This document shows, piece after piece, positions 25,154 through 33,126 of a stretch of DNA of 40,091 bases; the first letter of the stretch is position 1, and every line of letters begins with the position of its first letter. A model generated the notes under the pieces. That model did no database searches, was not told where the DNA came from, and saw only the letters and a program-made list of their open reading frames with translations. Both the position numbers and the translations under genes were made by a program. The DNA is from Acidimicrobiia bacterium (GTDB lineage Bacteria; Actinomycetota; Acidimicrobiia; Spongiisociales; Spongiisociaceae). The stretch spans positions 42,153-82,243 of the forward strand of contig VXRE01000153.1 of NCBI GenBank assembly GCA_009838635.1, given 5' to 3'.

Positions 25154-25848
25154 TGGACCGAGGTAACCAGGGAGTAAAGGTCGAAGATCGGCCGTCCGGT
25201 TGCTTGCCTCATGGCCTTTCCCCAAGGGACGAAGTTGGTGCACTCGAGCACGACTGCGCCCACTTCCGGATGCTCGCCCACCTGGCGGCGTGCCAACGTC
25301 ACCAGTTCGGCCTCCAGGACGCCGGCATCGGCAACCACGGCTTGGTCGATGTATACCTGCGGGAAGACCGCATCATCCGGCATCGAACTGACCACGATCT
25401 CGTACTCCTCGGGCGACCATCCCATCCCGAGGAAGTGGCGATCCGTCAAATGCGGGCGTTCGGTGAGGATCCCCACCTTGCGACCCGGCCCCACCAGCCG
25501 GGCCGCCAAGGGCACCTGGAGTAACGCCGAGGTGAGCATGGGTACGCCGACTTGGGCCTGCATCTCTTGTTGGAAGACCGACAAGAACCCGCAACTGGTC
25601 GTGATCGCCCGCACACCCATCGCCTCCAACTCCTGAGCCCCCTCGATGAATGGAGCCAGGAGGGTCGGATCGGGTTCCGAGCCCATGATCCGGCTGGTGT
25701 CCGCGCCCTGCACGACCTTGTAAAGCACCGGGAACGGCCAGGTCAGGGCGTTCCCTACGTCACCCGGCGGTCGGGGACAGGTGGTGTCGAGCATGAGGAT
25801 CCCGATGTCATGCCCGTAGACGGTGCGGCCGCCCTTCACGATCGCCAT
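25123..25848 (-). CDS. Asp/Glu racemase superfamily protein, copy 2
   Basis: This 241-residue paralogue of the proteins at 6714 and 27675 starts MAIVKGGRTVYG and carries both expected catalytic cysteines, in TTSCGFL and VLECTNF. It also shares GDVGNALTWPFPV, a substrate-region signature of this subgroup. GGAGGTAGACG precedes the ATG, a strong ribosome binding site. It is divergent from the aconitase X operon across operator site H, and its 3' end overlaps the MmgE/PrpD gene. Possible reactions are racemisation, cis-trans isomerisation or decarboxylation of a small dicarboxylate; none can be chosen from sequence. Confidence 0.86.
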   Translation of the reverse strand: MAIVKGGRTVYGHDIGILMLDTTCPRPPGDVGNALTWPFPVLYKVVQGADTSRIMGSEPDPTLLAPFIEGAQELEAMGVRAITTSCGFLSVFQQEMQAQVGVPMLTSALLQVPLAARLVGPGRKVGILTERPHLTDRHFLGMGWSPEEYEIVVSSMPDDAVFPQVYIDQAVVADAGVLEAELVTLARRQVGEHPEVGAVVLECTNFVPWGKAMRQATGRPIFDLYSLVTSVHQSVVGTGSR

Positions 25849-25904
25849 CGTCTACCTCCGGTCACCGGTCCGGCCCCTCCGATTCGAGAGCCCGAGCCTA
25901 TCAA

Positions 25905-25927
25905 CCAATTACGGATCCCGATATCAT
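25905..25927. promoter_or_regulatory. Operator site H of the island-wide dyad
   Basis: On the minus strand the core GATATCGGGATCCGTAAT fits the dyad, with an intact left arm and a weaker right arm (CGTAA). It lies 37 bases before the GTG of aconitase X and 57 bases before the ATG of racemase copy 2, so it can serve both. Confidence 0.66.
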
Positions 25928-25963
25928 GATCCGAGTTCGAGTTCCTAGACCAGGGCGGCCTGG

Positions 25964-27244
25964 GTGAAGCTGACATACGAAGACCTACAGATGCTGGACG
26001 GAAAGCAGGGAGAAGCCCGGCGCCGGGCGATGGAGGGACTCGTCCAGTTGGGGGAGGCCTTCGGAGCCGAGGACATGGTCTCGATCGGATACGCCCACGT
26101 GCATCCGGGCATGGCCATGTACGCGCAGGACGTCGAGTTGCTCGAGGAGTTGGTGGACCTGGGAGCACAGGTGGTGGTTCCGACCACCGCCAACGTCACC
26201 AACGTCGACACGGAGAACTGGCGGCAGACGGGAGCTCCCGAATCGCTGGCCCGGGTCCACATGCGAGGGGTACGAGCCCACAAGGCACTCGGGTGCGTGA
26301 GCGCGATGACCTGCACTCCCTACTGGGCCGGGCACTGGCCGACCTGGAACATGCACATGACCTCGATCGAGTCGGGGGTGACGGTGTTCTGTAACTCGGT
26401 GCTGGGCGCCAGGTCGAACCGGGACGGCTTCTTCAGCGTCTACGCAGCCCTGACCGGTCGCTACCCCCGCTTCGGCTACCACCTCGACGAGAACCGGGTC
26501 GGCACCCACCTGGTGACGGTCGAGGCGTCGCTGCACAACACCACCGACTTCAGCTGCCTGGGCTACCACCTGGGGCCGCTGGTGGGTACCGGCGTTCCGG
26601 TGTTCACCGGCTTCGCGAGACCCCCTACGCTCGACGAACTGGACGCTTTGGGAGCCGGTCTCGCCACAACCGGCGGGGTCTCCATGTTCATCGTCCCCGG
26701 GATCACACCCCCTTACAACTCGACAGACCAAGCGATGGCGGGCGCGCCCGCGCCGGTGGAGCTTCGTGTCGGGGGTTCCGACATCGACCGGGTGTACGGA
26801 TCATTCGCTTCGGCTCCTCCCGGGTCCCGGGTCGACTTCGTCCACATCGGCTGCCCGCATGCCTCCTTCCAGGAGATGAAGGAGTACGCCGCTCTGCTCT
26901 CCGGGCGAACGGTCCACCCCGACGTCGAGATGTGGATCACGACGAGCGGCGCTGTCAAGGCCTTGAGCGCCCGGGAAGGCCTGATCAGCACGCTCACGGA
27001 CGCCGGCGCCAGAGTCATCACGGACACGTGCCCGATGTCGTGCCACTTCGCGTTGACCACCTCGCCGGACCCCGGGATCGTGCTTCCCGAGCCGCGTATC
27101 CGCCGGATGGTCGTGGACTCCGCCAAGCAGGCCAAGTACACCCGCGACATGATCAGGTGCCAGACCCTGCTGACCACGACGGCCGCCGCGGTCGCGACCG
27201 CCACCTCCGGGCGGTTGGTGGCGAGAGGAGGCTCCCCGGGATGA
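25964..27244 (+). CDS. Aconitase X catalytic (large) subunit
   Basis: This 426-residue protein is the large subunit of aconitase X (AcnX). It begins KLTYEDLQMLDGKQGEARRRAMEGLVQLGEAFGA, a signature of the family, and includes IGYAHVHPG, MTCTPYW, VTVFCNSVLGARSNRDG and a late cysteine segment DTCPMSCHF. Cysteines in these motifs are expected to hold an Fe-S cluster. Known AcnX enzymes dehydrate cis-3-hydroxy-L-proline in bacteria or phosphomevalonate in archaea. The GTG at 25964 follows no strong ribosome binding site. The stop overlaps the small-subunit ATG (ATGA). It leads a six-gene coupled operon with a racemase and three Ldh2 proteins. The substrate here is unproven. Confidence 0.93.
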   Translation: MKLTYEDLQMLDGKQGEARRRAMEGLVQLGEAFGAEDMVSIGYAHVHPGMAMYAQDVELLEELVDLGAQVVVPTTANVTNVDTENWRQTGAPESLARVHMRGVRAHKALGCVSAMTCTPYWAGHWPTWNMHMTSIESGVTVFCNSVLGARSNRDGFFSVYAALTGRYPRFGYHLDENRVGTHLVTVEASLHNTTDFSCLGYHLGPLVGTGVPVFTGFARPPTLDELDALGAGLATTGGVSMFIVPGITPPYNSTDQAMAGAPAPVELRVGGSDIDRVYGSFASAPPGSRVDFVHIGCPHASFQEMKEYAALLSGRTVHPDVEMWITTSGAVKALSAREGLISTLTDAGARVITDTCPMSCHFALTTSPDPGIVLPEPRIRRMVVDSAKQAKYTRDMIRCQTLLTTTAAAVATATSGRLVARGGSPG

Positions 27245-27678
27245 GCGATCGGTACCGCATCGCGGCCCGAGGCGTGGTCCGCGGCAAGGCTTCGGGACCG
27301 GCCCTCGTCTCGAGTGAGGGCATCTCCTTCCTGGGGGACCTCGACATCGGGACGGGCCGGGTCGTGAACCGGACGCACCAGATCGAGGGGCACCGAGTGG
27401 CCGGGACCGTTCTGGTCCTCCCGCACAGCGTGGGCTCGGCCGGGGCATGGCGCTTCCTGTACCAGATGCAGGTTCACGGGACCCACCCGGTCGCGATCGT
27501 CCAGAACTCACTGCCCGACTCCTCGCTGGTTCAGGGCGCCATCCTGGGCGGGATACCGATCGTCTGCGAGCCCGAGGTAGACGTGACGACCTCGATCCGT
27601 TCGGGGGACATGGTCGACGTGGATGGAGACGCGGGAATGGTGACCGTGCGGCCAGCAGTCTCGGCGGACGGTCCATGA
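27241..27678 (+). CDS. Aconitase X swivel (small, DUF126) subunit
   Basis: This 145-residue protein matches the AcnX swivel domain. It shows KASGPALVSSEGISFLGDLD, the VLPHSVGSAGAWRFLYQM motif whose serine is expected in the active site, and GGIPIVCEPEVD. It joins with the large subunit to form the dehydratase; in many bacteria the two are fused, so this is the split form. It overlaps its neighbours with ATGA on both sides, indicating coupled translation and a fixed stoichiometry. Confidence 0.93.
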   Translation: MSDRYRIAARGVVRGKASGPALVSSEGISFLGDLDIGTGRVVNRTHQIEGHRVAGTVLVLPHSVGSAGAWRFLYQMQVHGTHPVAIVQNSLPDSSLVQGAILGGIPIVCEPEVDVTTSIRSGDMVDVDGDAGMVTVRPAVSADGP

Positions 27679-28403
27679 TCGCCGGGGGACGTACCGTATA
27701 CGGGCTCGAGCTCGGCGTGCTGATGCTGGATACCGTGTTCCCGCGGCTGGTCGGCGACGTGGGCAACGCCGGCACGTGGCCGTTCCCGGTCCGGTACCGG
27801 ATCGTCCCGGGGGCGACCGCCCGCCGAGTCGTACAGCAGCCGGACGATGCTCTGCTCGACCTGTTCATCGACGGCGCCAGGAGCCTGGAACGGGACGGCG
27901 TGCGCATGATCACCACCAGCTGCGGCTTCCTGGCCCTCTACCAGAAGGAGGTGGCGGCCGCCGTCTCCGTCCCGTTCCTGTCATCTTCCCTGCTCCAGGT
28001 GCCCCACGCCTCCCGGCTCGTGGGACCCGATAGGAAGGTCGGGATCCTCACGATGAGCCGCGACGACCTGACCGAGGCCCACTACGAGGGGGTGGGATGG
28101 TCCTCGACCGACCATCCGGTGGCGGTGTCCTCCTTCGCCCCCGGCGCAGCGTTCTGGGAGACCTATCTGGTAGGCCGGGAGACGGTCGATCCGCAAGAAC
28201 TCGAGACGGAATTGCTCGAACTCGGCAACGACCTGCTCGCCCGTTCTCCGGACGTGGGCGCGCTGGTGCTCGAGTGCACCAACTTCGCTCCGTTCGCCCC
28301 CGTCCTCCGCCAGGAGCTCGGCGTGCCCGTGTTCGACTTGGCAACGCTGGTGTTCCAGACCCACATGGCCATATCGGGCGCCGATTTCGAGGGACTCGGT
28401 TGA
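27675..28403 (+). CDS. Asp/Glu racemase superfamily protein, copy 3
   Basis: This 242-residue protein starts MIAGGRTVYGLELGVLMLDT, parallel to its two paralogues, and keeps both cysteines in TTSCGFL and VLECTNF. The start is fixed by the ATGA overlap with the swivel subunit, and its stop overlaps the TTG of the next gene. It shares GDVGNAGTWPFPV with the others. Being translationally coupled to aconitase X suggests it acts on the substrate or product of that dehydratase, for example by preparing the right stereoisomer; this is inference. Confidence 0.88.
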   Translation: MIAGGRTVYGLELGVLMLDTVFPRLVGDVGNAGTWPFPVRYRIVPGATARRVVQQPDDALLDLFIDGARSLERDGVRMITTSCGFLALYQKEVAAAVSVPFLSSSLLQVPHASRLVGPDRKVGILTMSRDDLTEAHYEGVGWSSTDHPVAVSSFAPGAAFWETYLVGRETVDPQELETELLELGNDLLARSPDVGALVLECTNFAPFAPVLRQELGVPVFDLATLVFQTHMAISGADFEGLG

Positions 28404-29473
28404 GCGACTCTGCCGGCGCGACCCCTCAGGGGGCCATCCTCGTGGCGGCTTCCCATCTCAAGGACTTCACCGTCCGGGTGTTCCGGGCACTGGGCATGCC
28501 GGAGGGCGATGCCGGGCTGATGGGTGACCACATCACGTGGGCTCACGCTCATGGTCACGCCTGGCTGGGCGCACCCAAGATCATCCAGTACGGAACGAGG
28601 ATCAGGACCGGTGCGTCGTCGCCGATCGACAGGACGGCCGTCGTGTCGGAGACCGGCGCCTTCACGCTGCTCGACGCCCGCGACGCCTTCAGCCAGATCG
28701 CCGGCGTCCGGGCCATGGAACTCGCCATCCGCAAAGCCGGGGAGATCGGCGCTGCGGTCTCGGTGGTGCGCAATACGACTTCCGCAGGATCCCTCGGGTA
28801 CTTCGCCCTTCTCGCAGCCGAGCGCGGCATGATCGGCATGGCCAACAACAACGCACCCGCTCTGATGCCGCCGTGGGGGGGAACCACCAAGCTGATAGGC
28901 AACCAGGCCTTCGCGGTCGCCAGCCCGGCCGGCCGCCACGACCCAGTGCTCCTCGACATGGCCCTGTCCGAGATGACCCTCGTCCGCTACCACGAGTACG
29001 AGGAGCGAGGGGAGCAACTGCCCGAAGGCGTCGCGCTCGATGCGACGGGCCGTCCCACCACCGACCCCACCGAGGCTTTGGCGGGGATGATGGTTCCGAT
29101 GGGTGGGCACAGAGGCTACGGGCTGGCGGTGATGTGGGAGGTGCTCACCGGGGTCCTCTCGGGCTCGCTGCGCTTCCTCGACGAAGTCACCATGCCGGGC
29201 GTGTTCGACCGCCCGCAGGCGGTGAGCATGTTCTTTCTCGCCATTAGCCCGGAGATGTCGATGCCCTACGAGGAGTTCGTCGATCGGGTCGACAGCCTGG
29301 TGGACAGGGTGCATTCGTCACCGCCGGCGCCGGGCGTCGAGCGGGTCTACGTGCCGGGCGAGCGGAGCGCGCGAGTCGCCAGGGACCGTATGCGGGACGG
29401 AATCCCCATGCCGCCATCCCTGGTGGCCGACCTCGCCGGCTTCGGCGCCGAGATAGGAGTCCCATGGGAATGA
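28400..29473 (+). CDS. Ldh2-family (malate/L-lactate dehydrogenase type) oxidoreductase, copy 1
   Basis: This 357-residue protein belongs to the Ldh2/MDH2/YlbC family, which includes malate, ureidoglycolate and lactate dehydrogenases and delta-1-pyrroline-2-carboxylate reductases using NAD(P)H. It shows SAGSLGYFALLAAERGMIG, WGGTTKLIGNQAFAVASP, and the C-terminal PMGGHRGYGLAVMWEVLTGVLSG. The TTG at 28400 overlaps the previous stop (TTGA) and is preceded by GAGGG; a GTG at 28441 is possible. The usual AHG at the active-site histidine appears as WLG here, so catalysis may be altered. It is the first of three tandem paralogues. Confidence 0.86.
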   Translation: MSDSAGATPQGAILVAASHLKDFTVRVFRALGMPEGDAGLMGDHITWAHAHGHAWLGAPKIIQYGTRIRTGASSPIDRTAVVSETGAFTLLDARDAFSQIAGVRAMELAIRKAGEIGAAVSVVRNTTSAGSLGYFALLAAERGMIGMANNNAPALMPPWGGTTKLIGNQAFAVASPAGRHDPVLLDMALSEMTLVRYHEYEERGEQLPEGVALDATGRPTTDPTEALAGMMVPMGGHRGYGLAVMWEVLTGVLSGSLRFLDEVTMPGVFDRPQAVSMFFLAISPEMSMPYEEFVDRVDSLVDRVHSSPPAPGVERVYVPGERSARVARDRMRDGIPMPPSLVADLAGFGAEIGVPWE

Positions 29474-30522
29474 ACCCAACCGTCCGCCTCTCCCGAGAGC
29501 AGATCCGCAGCGTGGCGTTTCCGCTGCTCCGAGCGATCGGGATGCCGCCCGAAGATGCCGCCATCACCGCCGACGCGATGGTATGGAACGAGCTGCGCGG
29601 CGCGCCGGGGCATGGCCTCGGCCGGATCTTCCAGATCCTGGAGAGGTCCCGGGCCGGAGGGCTGAACCTGGCTGTGGACTGGACACCGTTGCGGGAGACA
29701 AGCGGAACCGCCTTGCTCGACGCCTGCGACGGGTGGGGGGTGGTCGCAGGAACCAGAGCCATGGGGATCGCGGTGGACAAGGCCCGTGATGCCGGAGTGG
29801 GCGCCGTGGTGGTACGCAACAGCGATGTCACCTCGGCGATGGGCTACTACCCCTACGTAGCGGTCATGGCCGGGATGGTCGGCCTCGCTATCACCAACTC
29901 GGTCCCGCTCATGCCCCCATGGGGAGGAACCGAGGTACTTCTCGGCAACCAGGCCTTCGCTATCGGGGCGCCGACGCGCGACCATCCGCCGCTGATCTTC
30001 GACTCGTCCTCCAGCGCCTACAACATGGGGAAGATGCGTAGCGCCGCGGCCCACGGCGAGAAGCTGCCACCGGGCGTGGCTCTCGACGACACGGGAGAGG
30101 AAACGGACGACGCGGCGGCCGCTCTCGAGGCGTTGCGCCTCCTACCCATGGGCGGCCACCGGGGCGGGGGCCTGGCCATCATGTGGGAGGTTCTGACCGG
30201 GATCCTCGCCGGCCGCCGTTCAACCACCGAGGTCGTCGGCATGCAGGAACTGGACAGGACGGCGGGGGTGAGCCTGTACGTCCAGGCGGTGGACCCCAAG
30301 GCCTTCCTGTCCTACGAAGAGTTCCTGGCCCGAGTCGACCGTCTCATCGACCAGATCCACTCCAACCCGCCTCGCTCGGGTGTCGACCGGGTGAGAGTGC
30401 CGGGCGAGAGCAAGGCCGGCTTCGAATCCGAGTACCGGGCGCGAGGCGTACCGGTCCCTGCCGACCTCTTGGAACGGCTGCGGGCACTCTGCGGAGACTT
30501 CGGCCTGGCATGGCCGTTGTGA
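29464..30522 (+). CDS. Ldh2-family oxidoreductase, copy 2
   Basis: This 352-residue paralogue overlaps copy 1 by 10 bases. It opens RLSREQIRSVAFPLLRAIGMPPEDAAITADAMVW and shows LRGAPGHGLGRI with the expected catalytic histidine, VVRNSDVTSAMGYYP, PPWGGTEVLLGNQAFAIGAP and MGGHRGGGLAIMWEVLTG. Unlike copy 1 it keeps the histidine-glycine pair of the family. It probably reduces an imine or 2-oxo acid, or oxidises a 2-hydroxy acid, with NAD(P)H. Next to aconitase X this fits a delta-1-pyrroline-2-carboxylate reductase role, but other 2-oxo or imino acids are equally possible. Confidence 0.9.
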   Translation: MGMNPTVRLSREQIRSVAFPLLRAIGMPPEDAAITADAMVWNELRGAPGHGLGRIFQILERSRAGGLNLAVDWTPLRETSGTALLDACDGWGVVAGTRAMGIAVDKARDAGVGAVVVRNSDVTSAMGYYPYVAVMAGMVGLAITNSVPLMPPWGGTEVLLGNQAFAIGAPTRDHPPLIFDSSSSAYNMGKMRSAAAHGEKLPPGVALDDTGEETDDAAAALEALRLLPMGGHRGGGLAIMWEVLTGILAGRRSTTEVVGMQELDRTAGVSLYVQAVDPKAFLSYEEFLARVDRLIDQIHSNPPRSGVDRVRVPGESKAGFESEYRARGVPVPADLLERLRALCGDFGLAWPL

Positions 30523-31604
30523 GCACACGAGACCGGTCTTCCGCCGCACAGGAGACGGGCGTCGTCGAAGCGAGCGACCTGCGAGCCTTCACCGCCGCGG
30601 TCCTGGCGGCCCACAGCATGCCGGCTGCCGACGCCGCCCTCACGGCCGACGCCATGGTCTGGGCCGACCTGAGGGGAAGGTATGCGCACGGGGCCAGCAG
30701 CAAGCTGCCCCAGTGCGTGGCTCGTATCCGGGCCGGAGGGACGTCCCCTTCCGCCAACCTACCGGTACTCGGGGAGACCGGCGCCACCTTCGTGCTCGAC
30801 GGACGCAACGCATGGGGCCAGGTAGCGGCCTCGAGAGCGATGATGCGCGCCGTGGCCAAGGCTCGCTCGGTCGGCTTCGCCGTTGGTGTGGTCCGGGATT
30901 GCAGTTCCGCGGCCGCCATGGGCTATTACCCCCTGCTGGCGGTGGCGGAAGGCATGATCGGGATGGCCTTCACCAACGGACCCCCGCTCATCCCTCCCAC
31001 GGGCGGGACCACCAAGCTGCTGGGGAATCAGGCACACGCCATAGGCTGCCCGGCCGACCGCCACTACCCGATCGTGTACGACGCGGCGACCAGCGCCATG
31101 TCCACCTCGGAGATGGATCTCGTCCATGACCGCGGCGAACTCCTGCCACCAGGCGTCCTCTTCACCGCGGACGGACGGCCGACAAGAGATCCCTCGATCT
31201 GGGTGGACGGCCTGCTCGCTCCGGCGGGGGGACACCGAGGCTACGGGCTGTCACTCATGCTCGAGATACTCACCGGCGTCCTGGCCGGAGGCGCGAGGTT
31301 CGCGCCGGACGTGGGCCATCCGTTCCTGGGCGGGGAGCCCCAAGGCGTCGCCCTGTTCGTGGCGGCGATCGATCCGGAGCACTCGATCGGACACGAGGAG
31401 TTGACACGACGGGCCGACTCGCTGATCGAACGGCTGCATGCCTCAGAGGCCGCTCCCGGCACCGAGAGGATCTACGTACCGGGCGAGCGGAGCTTCATTC
31501 TGGCTGAGCAGCGGGAGCGGGACGGCATCCCGATGCCGACCGAGAGGCTGGAGGACCTCCGCCGGGTCGGTTCGGGCCTAGACATTTCGCTGACCTGGCG
31601 CTAG
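30510..31604 (+). CDS. Ldh2-family oxidoreductase, copy 3
   Basis: This 364-residue protein has a longer N-terminus than copy 2. It shows VEASDLRAFTAAVLAAHSMPAADAALTADAMVW, the catalytic-type LRGRYAHGASSK, VVRDCSSAAAMGYYP, TGGTTKLLGNQAHAIGCP and AGGHRGYGLSLMLEILTG. The ATG at 30510 is used; a GTG at 30519 would give a GTGA overlap with copy 2 and is a good alternative. The last bases overlap the convergent gene by 4. It ends the six-gene operon and marks the right edge of the catabolic island. Confidence 0.9.
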   Translation: MAVVSTRDRSSAAQETGVVEASDLRAFTAAVLAAHSMPAADAALTADAMVWADLRGRYAHGASSKLPQCVARIRAGGTSPSANLPVLGETGATFVLDGRNAWGQVAASRAMMRAVAKARSVGFAVGVVRDCSSAAAMGYYPLLAVAEGMIGMAFTNGPPLIPPTGGTTKLLGNQAHAIGCPADRHYPIVYDAATSAMSTSEMDLVHDRGELLPPGVLFTADGRPTRDPSIWVDGLLAPAGGHRGYGLSLMLEILTGVLAGGARFAPDVGHPFLGGEPQGVALFVAAIDPEHSIGHEELTRRADSLIERLHASEAAPGTERIYVPGERSFILAEQRERDGIPMPTERLEDLRRVGSGLDISLTWR

Positions 31605-32299
31605 CCCGATGGCATCTCGTCCCGGTTAACCGACCGGATCAGGTCTAAGACGGCGCGCATGTCGAGGACCGCCACCACGTTCGTGTCCACTGTGGGGTCC
31701 CGATCATCCTCCGGTGACAGGATCCCCACCGCTCCCTTCGTCTCGATGGGTTGGCGGCCGAGGGTCACACCGATCACCACCGGCTCATCACCGTCCGGGG
31801 TGGCACACAGCACCGGACCCCCGACCATGCCAGGGTTGAACGAACCATCGAGGTAGAAGACCGGTCCGTCCTCCACCGACACCGCGGCCACCGTACCCGC
31901 GAGGACGAACGGGACGTTGGCAGCCGTGCCGAGACCCCGGACTCCCCGTGGGAACCCGAGCGAGAAGACCCTCTGTGAAACCCCAGGCAGCCAGTCAGGT
32001 CCCGCCATGCCGAGAGTCGGTACGAAGTTGGTGGACGTGACGGCGCAGACGGCTGCCCGGCCCGCTCCAACCTCTCCCAGATGCTCCACCTGAAGCATGC
32101 GGTTGGCCTGCTCGAACGTCACCAGCAGGCGTTGAGTGCTGATCCCGACCACTTCGGCTGCCGTTACCAGGAAGGGGGCATCACCCACCTCGATGACGAA
32201 GCCGCTGGCTTGCCCGCTCGGGCTGGTGGTTCTTACCACCCGTGCGACGAGCTGCCCGAGTGGAGAATCACCACGATCCTGCGGCCCGCGATCCGTCAA
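31601..32299 (-). CDS. Trypsin-fold protein lacking catalytic residues
   Basis: This 232-residue protein has the outline of a small trypsin-like (HtrA-type) domain without a PDZ domain or clear signal peptide. It shows ASGFVIEVGDAPFLVTAAEVV, VFSLGFPRG and GSFNPGMVGGPVL. In active members the first motif ends in AAHVV and the last reads GNSGGP or GDSGGP. Here the histidine is glutamate and the serine position is valine, so it is probably not a protease. The track start is TTG at 32299 with no strong ribosome binding site, so the N-terminus is uncertain. It may be a scaffold or regulator; no partner is evident. Confidence 0.65.
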   Translation of the reverse strand: MTDRGPQDRGDSPLGQLVARVVRTTSPSGQASGFVIEVGDAPFLVTAAEVVGISTQRLLVTFEQANRMLQVEHLGEVGAGRAAVCAVTSTNFVPTLGMAGPDWLPGVSQRVFSLGFPRGVRGLGTAANVPFVLAGTVAAVSVEDGPVFYLDGSFNPGMVGGPVLCATPDGDEPVVIGVTLGRQPIETKGAVGILSPEDDRDPTVDTNVVAVLDMRAVLDLIRSVNRDEMPSG

Positions 32300-32335
32300 C
32301 GTAACTGCTGCCCGCTCCGGTGCCGCAGGATGGGC

Positions 32336-32998
32336 TCAAGCCTTGCGCGCAAGGAGGATCCCATCGCCGATCGGTAGGAGCGACACCTCGACCCGGGTGT
32401 CCCGGGCGGCCTTGCCGTTCATTTCACGGATCACGGACGTTATGTCATCGGTCCGCTCCGGGTCCGCTACCCGGCCTCCCCAGAGGGCGTTGTCGACGAG
32501 CACGAGACCCCCACTCCTCAGGAGCTGCAAGCAGCGGTCGTAGTAGCGGGGGTAGTTGCCCTTGTCGGCGTCGATGAAGGCGAAGTCGAAGGTCCCGGTT
32601 TCACCTCCGCTGATCAGCCCGTCGAGCGTGTCGACAGCGGGCCCTATCCGGAGGTCGATCTTGGCGGCCACTCCGGCCCTTTCCCAATAGCGCCGGGCGA
32701 TGTCGGTGTACTCGACGCTGACGTCGCAAGCCACCAGCCGTCCGTCATCCGGGAGCGCCCGGGCGACGGACAGGCTGCTGTACCCGGTGAAGACCCCCAC
32801 CTCTATGGCCCGGGTCGCTCCGATCAGCTTCACCAGCATCGCCATCAACTGGCCCTGATCAGCGGAGATCTGCATGCCCCCCTCCGACATCCGCGCGGTC
32901 TCCTCCCGCAGGTCGGAAAGCAGCGGATCGTCCCGGAGAGTGGTCGACAGGATGTACTCGTAGAGCCCCGGATCGATAAACGCGTTGCTACTGCTCAT
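32336..32998 (-). CDS. Class I SAM-dependent O-methyltransferase (CCoAOMT/catechol type)
   Basis: This 220-residue protein belongs to the O-methyltransferase family 3. It has the SAM-binding motif AIEVGVFTGYSSLSVARALP, the acidic VACDVS, the metal-binding and catalytic DFAFIDADKGNYPRYYDRCLQLL, and GGLVLVDNALWGG. Its short N-terminus (NAFIDPGLYEYIL) matches bacterial members that methylate catechols or related phenols with a divalent metal. The ATG at 32998 is chosen since homologous sequence begins there; an upstream in-frame start at 33028 is weaker. It is followed 36 bases later by the trypsin-fold gene on the same strand. Confidence 0.92.
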   Translation of the reverse strand: MSSSNAFIDPGLYEYILSTTLRDDPLLSDLREETARMSEGGMQISADQGQLMAMLVKLIGATRAIEVGVFTGYSSLSVARALPDDGRLVACDVSVEYTDIARRYWERAGVAAKIDLRIGPAVDTLDGLISGGETGTFDFAFIDADKGNYPRYYDRCLQLLRSGGLVLVDNALWGGRVADPERTDDITSVIREMNGKAARDTRVEVSLLPIGDGILLARKA

Positions 32999-33126
32999 GG
33001 ATGGAGCCGCCTTTCCACGGATGATCACGGGAGGCTGATCGAGGTGGTCTTAGCGCTAGCCCGGTCGGTCAGCGCCGTTCCGGCGATCACTGATGAGTAT
33101 ACGTCGGAGTGTCCCGGAGCTGACCA

